The notes beneath the pieces were generated by a model that was given only the letters and a program-made list of their open reading frames with translations, searched no databases and was not told where the DNA came from. A DNA stretch of 64,000 nucleotides from Amyelois transitella (lineage: Eukaryota > Arthropoda > Insecta > Lepidoptera > Pyralidae): the NCBI RefSeq assembly GCF_032362555.1, contig NC_083535.1:12772001-12836000 (forward strand), in the 5' to 3' direction. A program made the position numbers and the translations under genes. How positions within the stretch are numbered: the stretch's first letter is position 1; each line of letters starts with the position of its first letter. Positions 50,160 to 62,106 of this stretch are shown here, piece after piece.

Positions 50160-51800
50160 TTTTTTTACGTCGACTTGGCAACCATCGCCTACGAGTGTAT
50201 TTTTTTTTTTTTATTATTAGTAAAGAATCATAGACAAGATTGTGTTTAAACTACCATTTTAGTATATTGTGGAAAAAAAATATTCTTTTCATTTTTTATT
50301 TATATAGTAAAGATCGTTACATAAATAAAATACGTTACCTAACGGTATATTGCATTTCTAAGTAATGAATAATCGAGCACATGAAATTTTGATTAAAACA
50401 GATGAAGACTTCATTAATTATTATATCTTACTTTTTCTAAACTTCCTAATTTATAAATGCGAAAGTTTGTTTAGATATGTGGAAGTGTGAATTAGTAGGG
50501 ATACGTGAATGCATTTGTTACTCTGTCAAGTAAAACTACTGAACAGATGTTCACGACACATGATGGGTAAAATCGCGAAACGAAGTGGTCTTGTAGCGGA
50601 AGCGATGATTCGGCTCGACCGCCACCAAAGGGAAGATCTTCCGCCAGGCTAGGTGTTATGCCTGGGGAACCGCGGCTCCAACGATGTTTTGTCGGAGGTT
50701 GTATAAATAGCTCCAATCCGTGAAATCTTTGCTTGCGCGATTTAGGTTTTTCCCTGTTTTTGACTGATAGCGTCGCGAGATTTTATTTTTTGTGACTTGT
50801 GGTATATAGATTTAGCTTAGATAGCGCCACAGTCTCAAAGATGTCGGTAGCGTTAAATAGCACTTGATTGTCGTATAGATATTCTGTTTATCTTAATACA
50901 AAATATGATAATTTTTAATTGCTTCGATTAACTAATCCATGTCGGCAACCAATTTGCGATCACGCGGACAGATGTGAAAATTCACTACTGACCGCCACTG
51001 CGCTCGTATCGTGCTCACAGACCTCCACAATACATCGCGGTGACAGAGGGAGAGTGGATTGCGGTGGCGGGCACCCGTTGTAGGAAAGCGCATTGCTCGC
51101 GCTTGTACTTATTTGTAGTCCTTTTTCATATTTTCTAATGTTACAATTGCCTGCCACCGCTGTTCGCATCAGTTTATAAGGGGCTTATATCGAAGAATAT
51201 AAAAATCCGAATTAGTAGATTTTTTTCATAAGTAGAATAAATAACACTTTCTTCGACGTCGAATAAAAAATATGTATGAATGCGAAGCTGTTGTTACTGC
51301 GAGCTTATCTCAAAAGAACTAACTACCGCAACTGGAGACTACCGAACATCAAGTTTCAAGCAAAAAAAAATATGTTATCAACACTTTATACAATTTGGAG
51401 TTCGTTATAAAAGAAAATAATAAAAATAATAATAATTTTTAATATCTCAACATAAAACTACTCACAAGTGAAGAACTTATTTTGTTTTTGGTATGGCAAT
51501 ACAAAGAGAGACAGCGATGCATTTTGCGACGACGTTTCTCTACTCTAGTGAAATCTTCAATGAGTTTGCTTCGGTTCGGCGAATCATAATTTTGATAGGT
51601 GCCTACATAACTTATCGTCCTCAGTCATTTGGACGGCGGACGCTGGTGAAGTGAAACATATATAAAATTTCGCGGACGGGGCTTTAACCATTTCTACGTT
51701 ATTGGTAAATAAGCCGGCTGGAAAACTGCCGCGCTGCCCATTGCGGCATCCGGCTCTTTGAAAACACTTTGTTCTTACTCTAATGTGAAATGAATTGGCC
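50160..51800. promoter_or_regulatory. Divergent ArfGAP1/Ptp61F intergenic region
   Basis: Holds presumed promoters of both genes, a TATA-bearing repeat (50592-50745) and otherwise no recognisable feature. The segment 51560-51800 is the likely Ptp61F leader. Confidence 0.4.
50592..50745 (+). repeat. TATA-bearing repeat (copy 2)
   Basis: Second copy with the cleaner TATAAATAG (50702-50710) at the same place. It lies in the ArfGAP1/Ptp61F intergenic region. Confidence 0.6.
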
Positions 51801-51887
51801 ATGAACGACAACAAAATGAGTACGAACAGCGTGGAAGCCGAGTATATGGACATCGCCAACAGAAATGCTTGGCCGATCGTCTACCAG
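51801..51887 (+). CDS. Ptp61F: Ptp61F-like exon 1
   Basis: MNDNKMSTNSVEAEYMDIAN then RNAWPIVYQ, ending phase 0 at donor GTTGGTAT (weak). A second in-frame Met at codon 6 could also serve as start. Confidence 0.85.
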
Positions 51888-53244
51888 GTTGGTATATTTT
51901 CATATTTTTGGTATGACGCTACTATCAAGAAATTAAGCCATGCATCGTAACTTGTATTCTGAGTTGTCAAGTAGCTGTTGTTTTTTTTTGATACGAAGAT
52001 GCTTGTTTAGCGACTTAGCTCTGTATACGCAGTTAGGAATTTGCCCTATTTGATTACTAGCGCGAATTGAATGTGTGTGAATAACATAGCAATATTGGTT
52101 AATCGAAAGTCGTACGCGCAGACGAATTCGCAAAAAATTTAACAGTAACCGCCAATCAAGTTTCTTTTTTTGTTTTTTAAAACTGGGTAGTTACAAAATT
52201 CATAGAATCCTATAAAACTAATTATGGCTCTGATATTTTAATTAATACCTAGAAATGGATGTTAACTATTGACATTTGAACAATAGCCAAAATTTATAGT
52301 CATATCTCTTATTAGAATGAGAAGGCCTGTTGCTTTCCATCCATCTTCCCTTCACTTCTTCCCTCTCTCTCTCTCTCTCTCTCTCCTTTCTCCAGGGAAA
52401 AGAAAAGAATTTTTTTTTTTTATATGCCTGATTAATCATTATTTTTGCATGTATCCTAGCCCTGAAAGAGACCAAAGTCTGCCTATTCCAAATTTCAGAT
52501 GCGAACAATTACTTAAAGTGACTCCAGTCCTGTCTGACCAACTCTGGCTGATATAATTATATAAATTCCTGTCTGAACTCCATGACCCTATTAACAGTGA
52601 AACCAGTTTCGGTCATGGTTTTTTAGATTCATATTATGTACATACGTAAATGTAATATGTGCTTACATTACCCCAAAAAATTATTACTCTCAAGTCTTAT
52701 ACACTCAATTTTAACTCTGCAAATACCTTTTGAAGGTTTATTCCACTTTATCCCAGGATAATTCAACAAATCACCTATTTTATCAATTTCATTGCAACAT
52801 CTTAACTTGAGTCAAATTATTTCACCTGAAGAGTTCACCAAATAAAAAATGTAAATTCACAGGTAAATTTGGCTCTTCAGCCTTTTTGAGACTTGGCTCT
52901 GTCTAACCCGGTAAGAGGCACAATCTCTGCATACTTCTCTACATGCACATAAAACACAAATTATAGAATGAACTTTAAATAAAATTTTTAGTAACCTAAT
53001 TAACCACCAGTGGTGCTTGCCACAAACATATTGCATAGACACTTGCGACTATTCTATTATACATATCAATATCTTGTTACAGAAAATTGGTAGAGAATGC
53101 CAGTCATACCCGTACACATGCATAGAAGCGAAGAAGCCGCAGAACAAGCCGCTGAACCGCTATCGCGATGTGAACCCGTACGATCACAGCCGCATCATAC
53201 TGAAAAGATGCGAGCGGGATTACATCAACGCTAACTTAGTAAAG
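51801..53244 (+). CDS. Ptp61F: Non-receptor tyrosine phosphatase, PTP1B/TC-PTP type (5' part)
   Basis: Tyrosine phosphatase that in Drosophila (Ptp61F) damps JAK/STAT and insulin signalling. Exon 1 51801-51887 encodes 29 codons ending NRNAWPIVYQ. Exon 2 53083-53244 (acceptor TTGTTACAG, donor GTAAGT) encodes 54 codons: KIGRECQSYPYTCIEAKKPQ, NKPLNRYRDVNPYDHSRIIL and DYINANLVK. The order W..IYQ, NRYRDV.P.DHSR, DYINA matches the start of the PTPN1/PTPN2 catalytic domain; the HCSAG active-site exons lie beyond the window. ATG 51801 is the first in-frame start after a leader with stops. The next exon must be more than 10.7 kb away because none was found before 64000. Confidence 0.9.
51888..53082 (+). 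other. Ptp61F-like intron 1
   Basis: AT-rich. Holds a CT microsatellite (52361-52387) and a small A-SINE/B-RTE scrap near 52868-52950; nothing else seen. Confidence 0.5.
53083..53244 (+). CDS. Ptp61F: Ptp61F-like exon 2
   Basis: 54 codons, phase 0 to 0. NRYRDVNPYDHSR and DYINANLVK are hallmarks of the classical PTP fold's first conserved motif. Confidence 0.95.
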
Positions 53245-53359
53245 GTAAGTCCTTTCAGTTCACTTCACAGTCCATTGGTGGACTAAGATGTCTCCAGAAA
53301 TGGGATGGCACCAGTATCTTTTGACTCTGGAGTATATTGACATATCAACGTAGGAGACG

Positions 53360-53735
53360 CCGATATCCACTTCCCGCTTAATCGCCTCTTCGATATCCAT
53401 GGGAAGATAAAGGGTAGGGCTTTTCTATTCTACTGGCATCTAATGTCATTTCATGTGACTAGCAAAGCAAGTATTCAAGGAGAATTCTTAGATGATTAAA
53501 TCGGGCATGTCCTTGCGACGAGGTCAGGTTAGGTCAAGATTACCCGTAACCGCTGTGAGAGGAGAGAATTCCAAGTTTATTTATTTATTTAAATTTTATT
53601 GTACAAAATACAAATGTATAGCACAATTGGCGGACTTAATGCTAGACGCATTATCTACCGGTCAACCATTGGGTCTGACCAAGGACTTTATATGGGGTCA
53701 GACTAAATAAATATATTTATACATACCTTACACAA
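53360..53735. repeat. A-SINE scrap and I-tail in Ptp61F intron 2
   Basis: 53360-53445 looks like a diverged minus-strand A-SINE. 53570-53735 is an I-tail in reverse (TTTATTTATTTAAATTTTAT to GGGGTCAGACTAAATAAATA). Confidence 0.6.
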
Positions 53736-54523
53736 AATATGAAATAAAATAATTATAATAAACATACCTACGTAAAAACTGTAATAAATATACAATTTAC
53801 ATAAATAAATAGTTGCAACGATTACCGGAATGAGTGAAAAGGCTTATAGTTATTGAATACCCTCGCGACTCGAGAGAAACCTGCATACCTTCGATTTGAA
53901 ACTACAACGACTTGGAAATGTCCGGACTCGGAATAGTGAATTCCAGAGTCTAATAGCCATAACGAAGAAAGAATTGGAGGCAAAACCTGTACGGTGAAAA
54001 AGACGTAGCAAGAGTTAACTTATTTGAAGAACGGAGGAACGAACTTTCTTTCGTGAGAGGAATCCCAGGTTAATTAGGCTCTCCTTAGTCGCCTTTTACG
54101 ACATACGCGTGCCGTGCTGCGGAGGCAGGTCTGATATTTATCGTGTGCGTAAAATGATGTAGGTTGACAAAATTTTATTAACCTAAATGCTATTACTGAA
54201 CTGTAATAAAAGTTAAACCTGACATTATTTTCTTTATATCCTACTTTTCTTAGAAAATTTATCATTCTTTGAGGTATTTCATCCTTTTCATATCGTTTCT
54301 GTGGAATCCAACGGAATGATTTCTGTAAGATGAAAGGCTAATATCACAGACTTTAATAAGCTTATAAATTTTGCTACAAAGTTCGTAAATTAAATGTTGA
54401 AATTAAATTGACTATATTAATTACAGTTCGTTTTCTTGTTACTGATGTTGAAGGATTATAATAATTACGAGTGGGTTTGAATTAACAAAAGTTTTACTTT
54501 CTATCTCGAAAATGTTTGAGCGC
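53736..54523. other. Intron sequence, mostly unassigned
   Basis: Only an A-SINE scrap at 54055-54120 was recognised. Confidence 0.4.
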
Positions 54524-54839
54524 CGTGTGGTTCCCGGCACATCAGTATGGGACCACTCTCATCTCATTCCCATCTATATTAATATTATAAAGCTGAAGAG
54601 TTTGTTTGTATGAACGCGCTAATCTCAGGAACTACAAGGCCTAATTGAAAAATTCTTTTTGCGTTGTTTAGACGATTATCGAGGAAGGCTTGAGGCTATT
54701 TAATATCACGCTGCAACTATAAGGAGCAAAGAAATAATGGAAAATGTGAAAAAAAAACGGGCAAAATCATTCATCGTTGAGGGCTTCAATGATGCCCAAA
54801 GTAACTATTCCACGCGGACGAAATGGCGTGCACAGTTAG
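54524..54839 (+). mobile_element. A-SINE head interrupted by Hel-1
   Basis: A-SINE head 54524-54572 stops at ...CATTCCCA, then A^TCTATATTAATATTATAAAG runs to CACAGTTAG (mutated CTAG) at 54839. Confidence 0.75.
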
Positions 54840-54959
54840 TGGCCGTAATAAAATGCGTATAGCGTTTACCATACCATGAACCAATATTGGGGACATTCCC
54901 CTGCAAAGGTTGCCAAGAATATTTGAAAAGAAAAGCCAACATTTTTCACATATCAATAT

Positions 54960-55153
54960 ATTAAAATAAAAATTCACAGCCTCTATGTATGCTCTAATCT
55001 CGGAAAGTTTTGCACGGATTTTGCTTCTGTGCGTAATGTTGGAAAGATGGTTTTCCGTTTATTATTTACGCGTGATTTTATGTATGGTTTTCCTGACCAA
55101 GGTTAATATCTCATACAAAATGGTACCCGTGCGAAGCCGGGGAATGTCGCTAG
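54960..55153 (+). repeat. Diverged Hel-2 3' end
   Basis: GGTACCCGTGCGAAGCCGGG and TGTCGCTAG at 55118-55153; the upstream limit is uncertain. Confidence 0.5.
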
Positions 55154-55344
55154 TGATTTCTTAATATTTTAGCAAATTGATTACACGAGGCAATACGAGA
55201 CACGTGCCGTTTTTCCCGGTCATAATCGAAGGCCGAGTGGGGATAAATTTTGGGAAAATTATCGGTGGATAATCTCGATGTTCGCGGAAAATTTCAGATA
55301 TTTTCACAATATTTTGACTCATTAGTATTTTAGAAAATACATAA

Positions 55345-55675
55345 ATAAACAGATTAATTTGAGCGTCGGCGGTTGTTCGAATCGGTAAAGGTTAAAATGC
55401 GTGTGGCGCAAAAAGGCACAGGTTCGAATCTGACTTCGGCCATGTAACAATGACTATTTTCAAAGTTATGTGCATTCGTTTGAATACTAACCGATGCTCT
55501 TACGGTGAGGGAAACATTCAGCAAACTGGATATGTACCTAACTATGATCGATCCAATATGGGTAAGGTTTACCTGCAATGGTTGCGGAGGTCAGATCCAT
55601 GGTCAATGGTGCACCCCGGAGAGTGGTGAGAATGCAACCGGGCCTAAAGCCAGGTGGAGGAAGACAAGAAAAAGC
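55345..55675 (+). repeat. J-SINE
   Basis: GAGCGTCGGCGGTTGTTCGA, box B AGGTTCGAATCTG, CTCTTACGGTGAGGGAAAC and CGGAGAGTGGTGAGAATGCA. Confidence 0.8.
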
Positions 55676-55891
55676 ATACATTCTTTTTTTTATTACTAGT
55701 GATTGCCCTTTGAAAATTGTGTCCTATTATAACGAATATAAATGTATGTGCAATTTAGTCTTTATTTACTTGTAAAAATAAAGTTCTTACTTGCCTATTA
55801 CATATCGAGAGGGGAACGTACAAAGGTAAAATAATTCCTTATTAAACCAACTAATATTATAAATGTGAAAGTTTGTTTGTTTTCTCTTCAC

Positions 55892-56005
55892 TATTTAAAT
55901 CTCAATTCTATCATTAAGCCAAACAGCTGAACGTGGCCTATCAGTTTTTATGACTGTTGGCCCTGTCTACCCCGCAAGGGATATAGATGTGATTGGGTGG
56001 GTGTG
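55892..56005 (+). mobile_element. 5'-truncated A-SINE with target duplication
   Basis: Flanked by TTTCTCTTCAC at 55881-55891 and 56006-56016. 5' truncation plus target duplication is typical of LINE-driven retroposition. Confidence 0.87.
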
Positions 56006-56154
56006 TTTCTCTTCACGAGCTATCTACTGAACCGATCTTCTTGAAATTTCGCGTATCCCCGGTCACCCAGCGCCATCAGACATCAGAAACTCGCCCGGTG
56101 ACCACGGATCATTCTAAACATGATTTGAAACGCACGAAATAAAATAAAGGTACG

Positions 56155-56330
56155 TTACATACACATACATACATAGAATCACGCCTCTTTCCCGGAGGGG
56201 TAGGAAGAGACAACCTCTTTCCACCTGCCACGATCTCTTCATCCACTTTCATAACTCTGTTCATGCAAGCTCGGCGGTTTCGGGTACTTTTGACCTGACC
56301 CTTTACCAGGACGGCCTTAATTTGATATAA
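56155..56330 (-). repeat. B-RTE
   Basis: CATACATACATAGAATCACG to CCAGGACGGCCTTAATTTGA. Confidence 0.82.
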
Positions 56331-56633
56331 AGGTATTATATTATATTGTATTATATAATATATATAAAGGTACGTTACGTGCGCGTTTAATACCTGTATT
56401 ATTTATAAGCAGTTTTTCTGCCGGTTTTATTAAAATGTTCTGCCCACCCACGTTATCATTTTATTCCTTGTAAAATCAAATATTACCGTAAACAAAGTAT
56501 TGCTTTATGAAGGGGATTAATATCGGGTTTATCGGAATTCCCGTGGGCTGACGATTATAATGTTAAATGATGAAATGGATTTGTTTTTTATGGAAAACAG
56601 CGAACGTGAGTTGAGTACCATAGAACAAACATA

Positions 56634-56695
56634 CTTAAATCACGCCTCTTTCTCGGAGGGGTAGGCTGGGACTCCATCTTTCCACTTGTTAGAAA
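56634..56695 (-). repeat. B-RTE 3' fragment
   Basis: ATCACGCCTCTTTCTCGGAG; abuts the foldback element. Confidence 0.65.
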
Positions 56696-57195
56696 GGAGG
56701 GGGGAAAAATGGTCTCTTTTTGGGGTTCCGTACCTAAAAGTAAAAAACGGGAACACTGTTACTAAGCCTCCGCTCTCTGTCTGTTCGTCTGTCTGTCACC
56801 AGGCTGTTCTCATAGACCGTAATAGTTATAAAACTGAAGTTATGTACAAACAACAAATACTTATAATACTAGAAAAAAATTATATTTAAATATGGGTGGT
56901 CCCCTTACGTAATAACGTTTCTCGTATTTTTTTTACTCAAAATATAAATAACAGGAACAGATAGACGCTTATAAAAATTTCACATAATTAATATTATGTG
57001 AAATTTTTATATCTTGTACAAGTACCACACCGAAAAGGTCGGATATAAAAAAAAGTACATACAAAGATAATATTATTATCTTCAGTTTTATAACTATTAC
57101 GGTCTATGAGAACAGCCTGGTGACAGACAGACGGACAGGCAGCGGAGGCTTAGTAACAGTGTTCCCGTTTTTTACTTTTCCCCAAAAAGAGACTA
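56696..57195. mobile_element. Large foldback element
   Basis: The left arm (GGAACACTGTTACTAAGCCT, CACCAGGCTGTTCTCATAGA) reappears inverted at 57080-57175. The centre at 56972-57011 is a 17-bp stem hairpin ATAAAAATTTCACATAA. Arms are unequal (about 290 and 205 bp). Confidence 0.82.
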
Positions 57196-57246
57196 ATTAT
57201 GTACAATATTTTTTATTTTTAAATATTCTCCATGGTGATCGATGCA

Positions 57247-57475
57247 TTATTGCATTCGATCGAACAAATTGATACAACAAGTTATAGTCGAAACGGCCGA
57301 TTTGTGAGCGTCGACTGCCTCTTCTAAGCCTTGGAACAATTTGGACCACGCAACATTTGTTCGATTCTTGAGAATGTATGAATAGTCATTGTGACTCAGG
57401 TCAGAGCTGTATGCAGGATGGTCCATCAACTCCACGTCCTGATTTAAAAACGTAATCGCAAAAAACAAACATATC
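57247..57475 (-). pseudogene. mariner transposase C-terminal remnant
   Basis: The minus strand reads VELMDHPAYSSDLSHNDY and later EEAVDAHKSAVS and LFDRMQ, the mariner C-terminus with the third catalytic Asp region (PYSPDLAPND in intact elements). Flanking parts are degraded and no TIRs were seen. The adjacent 56696-57195 foldback is a separate repeat. Confidence 0.75.
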
Positions 57476-57978
57476 GGTCAAATAAAAATAATGAAGAGTG
57501 GAAACCCTTTGGGTCATCAGATTTGAATAACTCTTCTGGACTCCCTATAACAGTCAAATAGGACATTAAAAAGTTTTGTTCACCCGGGTGAAAACGCCTA
57601 GGTACATATGGAATAAATCGCTCAAAATCAGCAAATGTACTACGCGTGCTACGAAATGTCTACGCCAAAAACGTTTGCTACGAGTTCGTAGGTTCGTAGA
57701 ATCAATTTCCACTGAGTGGTGTTATGTTTTTCGTAGCATGTACGGTCAGACAAAACACACAATATGATCGAGGCACAGACATAATATATCAGCTAGATGT
57801 CGCCAATTCAGTCGGTTGATTGACACTGAAAACATAAGCTCCGTATCATTAATAGAATTACTCTTGAACAATAAAGATGTACATAGAAATAACTGTTCAC
57901 CGTTCATTGAATTAAAAAGCTCCTGAGACTATACATTTTGTCGAAGTGTATATGGAATTCTACTATACAAGCCCTATA

Positions 57979-58024
57979 ATTGACATTTATTAGAGAGAGT
58001 CTTCTCTCTCTAATAAATGTCAAT
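57979..58024. other. Perfect 21-bp hairpin
   Basis: ATTGACATTTATTAGAGAGA(G) pairs exactly with its complement across a 4-nt TCTT loop. Confidence 0.9.
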
Positions 58025-58535
58025 CTGACGTTTTGTGACGACTGCCGTCTTGTGCCGATTTTCAAACCATTTTACCTATCAAATAAAGATAATTCAGTTC
58101 AACTGTTCGGAAGCTACGGTACCACAGACAAACACACGCACAGTCATTGGCATATTATTATCTTTAACGACGACAAGCCAGATTTTCAAAACAAATGTTG
58201 GCAGAGGGTCTATTTATTGCTATGTCCGTGTAATAATACAATACACATAAAATATGTTCGCCAGTTCCGACATTTCAACTTGAACTTGTTTCACTAGGCT
58301 GCTGACTGTATTTTCAAGATTACGTCGCTGTTGTTTTTCAATTTATTCTATCAAGCCTATTTATTTTATGATTAAATGGAAATGGTTTCAGCGCCTTATT
58401 GACATTTTATTCAGCCGTGAAAGCGCTTTGATTGAGATAGTGATGCTTTTTTTTTATCAATTTTTCGATTCGGCACGTGCAGAATCATAAAAATCCCTGT
58501 ATTAAAATAGTATTTCAATTTCTGTATAAGAAGAA
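58025..58535. other. Unassigned intron sequence
   Basis: Open frames at 57980-58297 and 58035-58250 lack recognisable protein and are not called. Confidence 0.4.
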
Positions 58536-58772
58536 TGCCGTGTGGTTTTCGGTACCTACTTTAAAAAAGAACCACTCCATGTTTGTCCCAAGGATGTCGT
58601 AAAAGGAGACTAAGGGATATGCTTATTAACTTGCAATTTTTCTTTCAGGCGATGAGCTTGCAACCTGCCACTATTTTTAATCTAAATTCCATTATAAAGC
58701 CGGTACTTTCAAAACTGTTGCCTCTGTCTGCCCTGTAAGCGATAAAGACGTGATTACATGTAGGTATGTGCC
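58536..58772 (+). repeat. A-SINE, diverged
   Basis: GCCGTGTGGTTTTCGGTACC to ACGTGATTACATGTAGGTATG. Confidence 0.78.
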
Positions 58773-58989
58773 ACTAATTGACGTAAATGTGAAGTCAGCC
58801 GTCGCGACCGGGGGTTGATTATAGACATCTCGACCCCACTGCGTTAGAATTGATGTGGGCAATTACTCAATATCTACAAATTGATTGCATTAATATGTCT
58901 GTGATATCACGACTTTATCCTTTAGAAAGAGATGGAATATTCAAAAGTTTACTTGCTCACGAATCATTGCGCACACACATGGCTTTAGT

Positions 58990-59152
58990 TCCATACATAT
59001 ATACATACATACATAAAATCACGCCTCTTTCCCGGAGGGGTAGACAGAGACTACATCTTTGCCACGTCTCTGCATACCTACTTCCTTCGCTTCGCTTCCT
59101 CCACAGTCGTAACTCTCTTCATGCAAGCTCGCCGTTTTCGGGAATTAGTATC
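58990..59152 (-). repeat. B-RTE
   Basis: CATACATACATAAAATCACG to CGTTTTCGGG. Confidence 0.8.
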
Positions 59153-59166
59153 AGCTTCAGTACAGA

Positions 59167-59168
<2 letters not shown>

Positions 59169-59211
<43 letters not shown>
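59169..59211. repeat. (TA)n microsatellite
   Basis: About 21 TA units. Confidence 0.97.
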
Positions 59212-59212
<1 letters not shown>

Positions 59213-59437
59213 CTCCTTGATCGAAGCGGGCTTCAGTTTCAGTATAGGTATATTTTATACTAGCTTCGGCCCGCGACTCCGTCCGCGCGGATGTCGGTCT
59301 TCGCGTGGATGGTGGCGTTATTTCTCCATTTTGAGTATCTCTGACAATGACATCTTATAAATATCTATTGGACCCAAATACGGCTAGTCCTATAATAACT
59401 AAGGAGGTCCCTCGATTGAGCTACTGCTGTTGAGCTC

Positions 59438-59775
59438 GACTGTTCGTTCCCGTACTCCTCCGAAACAGCTTGACCGATTCTCATGTAATTTTGTGAGCAT
59501 ATTGTGTAGGTCAGAGAAAAGGCCTACTTCTATTTTTCATACCCCATAGTGATTATGGTTGTTCACCCTTAACATTTTTTTAACTAGAAATTACTTAAAA
59601 AAAATTTTTTATGGTAAAGCAACGTTTGCCGGGACAGCTAGTTTATATATATGTATATATATATATACATATATTCCTTTAGTGATAATGGTTGTTCACC
59701 CTTAACATTTTTTTAACTAGAAATTACTTAAAAAAATTTTTTTATGGCAAAGCAACGTTTGCCGGGACAGCTAGT
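59438..59775 (+). mobile_element. Hel-3 with tandemly duplicated 3' end
   Basis: Hel-3 59438-59643 ends GGGACAGCTAG followed by TTTATATATATGTATATATA. Its last part (GGTTGTTCACCCTTAACATT to GACAGCTAG) is repeated at 59688-59775 with a 133-bp period and the same TA-rich spacer. Confidence 0.83.
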
Positions 59776-60143
59776 TTATATATATGTATATATATATATC
59801 GCTTCGATTCGATCAGCTCGTGATTAAAATATTGTTTACCGTCACGATTTTCAAAGACATTCACATACAATAAACGTATAAAAGCTATCATCACACAGTA
59901 CGTAAAATATTGACTACAAATAACGTATAAAATTTATCATAAAGTGATAAAATATTGACAACGAAATAACGTTTGGCAATTTTCAATTCGATAATTGAAT
60001 CCTCTTTAGTAATTTGTGTTATTAACGTGGCTGCTGTGTTTGCAAATAATTCGTTGATCTCGCTTTGCCAATTAAATTGAATGTCGAATATGAAATGGGA
60101 GATACAATAATTCACTATGGTTAAGAGCTCAATTTTTGGGTGT

Positions 60144-60600
60144 AGTACATACATACATACATATCATATAGTAGGCTATATCCCTTACGGGGTAGACAGA
60201 GCCAACAGTCTTGAAAAGACTGAAAGGCCAGCTGTTTGGCTTAATGATAGAATTGAGATTCAAATAGTGACAGGTTTCTAGTCCTTCGCTTAAAAGAAGA
60301 ATCCCAAGTTTGTAAGCCTATCCCTTAGTCGCCAATTACGACATCCATGGGAAAGATATGGAGTGGCCCTATTCTATTTATATTGGTGCCGGGAACCATG
60401 GATATCGTAAGAGGAGACTAAGATAGGTACAGGTTTATACATTTCGGATTCTTATTTTAGGCGATAGGCTAGCAAATTTTTTCATTTGAATCTCAATTCT
60501 ATCATAAAGCCAAACAGTTGAACGTGGCCTATCTGTCACTTCAAGACCGTTGGCTTAGTCTACCCCGCAAGGGATTTAGACGTGACTATATGAATGAATG
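60144..60600. repeat. Inverted A-SINE pair, head to head
   Basis: The minus copy 60144-60400 is joined at GGTGCCGGGAACC to a plus copy 60401-60600 that begins at ATGGATATCGTAAGAGG. Confidence 0.85.
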
Positions 60601-61227
60601 AATATTCAAAATTCTCCTTCCAATCGCCATCTTGAAAAGCTGAAATTTAATAACTTGTGACATCTAACTCAAAATTGTTTAGTACCTTTGATGTTGGATA
60701 CAATTTATCCGTTAATGTAGAATTTATGGAATATTAAATTCTATAATCGGCTTTGGATTATGGATTATTTCTCTAGCCAGACATTTCGTTATGTTAAATT
60801 TTTCATTATACTACATATACTATTTATTTTCTATAACTGAAAAAAGAACTCGTTAAAACATTATCGTTATTTGTAACTTTCAATTGACTTTTCGAAAGAA
60901 TATTAAGTTGTACGATGAGTTTAAGCAAAGTTGAAATATTGTTAAGTAGAAATTGTAGTACCTACCTAAATATGGAAAATCTATAATGGCCAATTATCTA
61001 GATATTTTGATATCGAAACGGAGCAACATGAGCGTAAAATTGGAATTTTGATTATAATTTGTGACTAAATATACGTTAGGCACCAATATTCCCGGTACGG
61101 TTTTGACACCAGAATCTAGTTAGTGTAATACGGGCTTTCACACAACGCTTCGCGGTATATAAAGGTGTACACACAATGGAGCGGTGTTCGGTGTGATGAA
61201 AATTCGATTTAACGTCGACAATGGCGT
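60601..61227. other. AT-rich intron sequence
   Basis: Nothing recognised. Confidence 0.4.
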
Positions 61228-61420
61228 TATTCTACATACATAAATCACGCCTATTTCCCGGAGGGGTAGGCAGAGACTACCTCTTTCCACTTGCAACGAT
61301 CTCTGCATACTTCCTTCGCCTCATCCACATTCATAACTCTCTTCATGCAAGCTCGGCGGTTTCGAGTACTTTTGACCTGACCCTTTACCAGGACGTCCCT
61401 AATTTGATCAAGATACGTAA
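61228..61420 (-). repeat. B-RTE, long copy
   Basis: CATACATAAATCACGCC to CTAATTTGATCAAGATACGT, reaching into the coding part. Confidence 0.83.
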
Positions 61421-61454
61421 CGTAATCGGCGTAATTCTAACTAGAATTTATTTA

Positions 61455-61730
61455 TCTATACTTAAATTATAAAGCTGAAGAGTTTGTTTGTTTGAACGCG
61501 CTAATCTCAGGAGCTACTGGTTAGAATTGAAAAATTATTTTTGTGTTGAATAGATCATTTATCGAGGAAGGCTATATAACATCACGCTGCAACTATTAGG
61601 AGCGAAGAAATAATGGAAAATGTGGAGAAAAAAACGGGGAAAATTATTCATTCTTGAGGGTTCCTTTATTCATCCTTCAATGATGCCCAAAATAACTATT
61701 CCATGCGGACGAAGTCGCGGACACAGCTAG
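61455..61730 (+). mobile_element. Hel-1 Helitron-like element (276 bp)
   Basis: A^TCTATACTTAAATTATAAAG...CACAGCTAG^T. A small local duplication (TTCATCCTTCAATGATGCC after TTCATTCTTGAGGG) is present. Confidence 0.82.
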
Positions 61731-61777
61731 TTTAATATATAGGTACACATTATTACAGATCACTCCAATAATAATAA

Positions 61778-62106
61778 TCACGTCTTTATCCCCTGCGTGC
61801 TAGACAGAGCCAACAGTCTTGAATAGACTGATGCTGAACTTGGCCTACCTTCAGATGTTACTTTTTATTAGAAATTAAAATTCCACTCCATCTCTTTCCC
61901 ATGGATGTCGTAAAAGGCGACTAAGGGATACGCTTACAAACTTGGTATTCTTTTTCAGGCGATGGGCTAGCAACCTGTCACTATTTGAATCTCAATTCTA
62001 TCATTAAGCCAAAGTTCAAGCTGAACGTGGCCATTCATTCTTTTCATTGACTGTTGGCTCTGTCTGCCCCGCAAGGGACATAGACTTGACCATATGTATG
62101 TACATA
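61778..62106. repeat. A-SINE 3' end (minus) and A-SINE (plus)
   Basis: 61778-61850 is a minus fragment. 61876-62106 is a plus copy from CCACTCCATCTCTTTCCCAT to the TATG tail. Confidence 0.8.

Noticed and set aside
57576..57767. 63-codon basic frame
   Set aside because: Built from short ACGTAG-type repeats next to mariner remnants; no similarity recognised.
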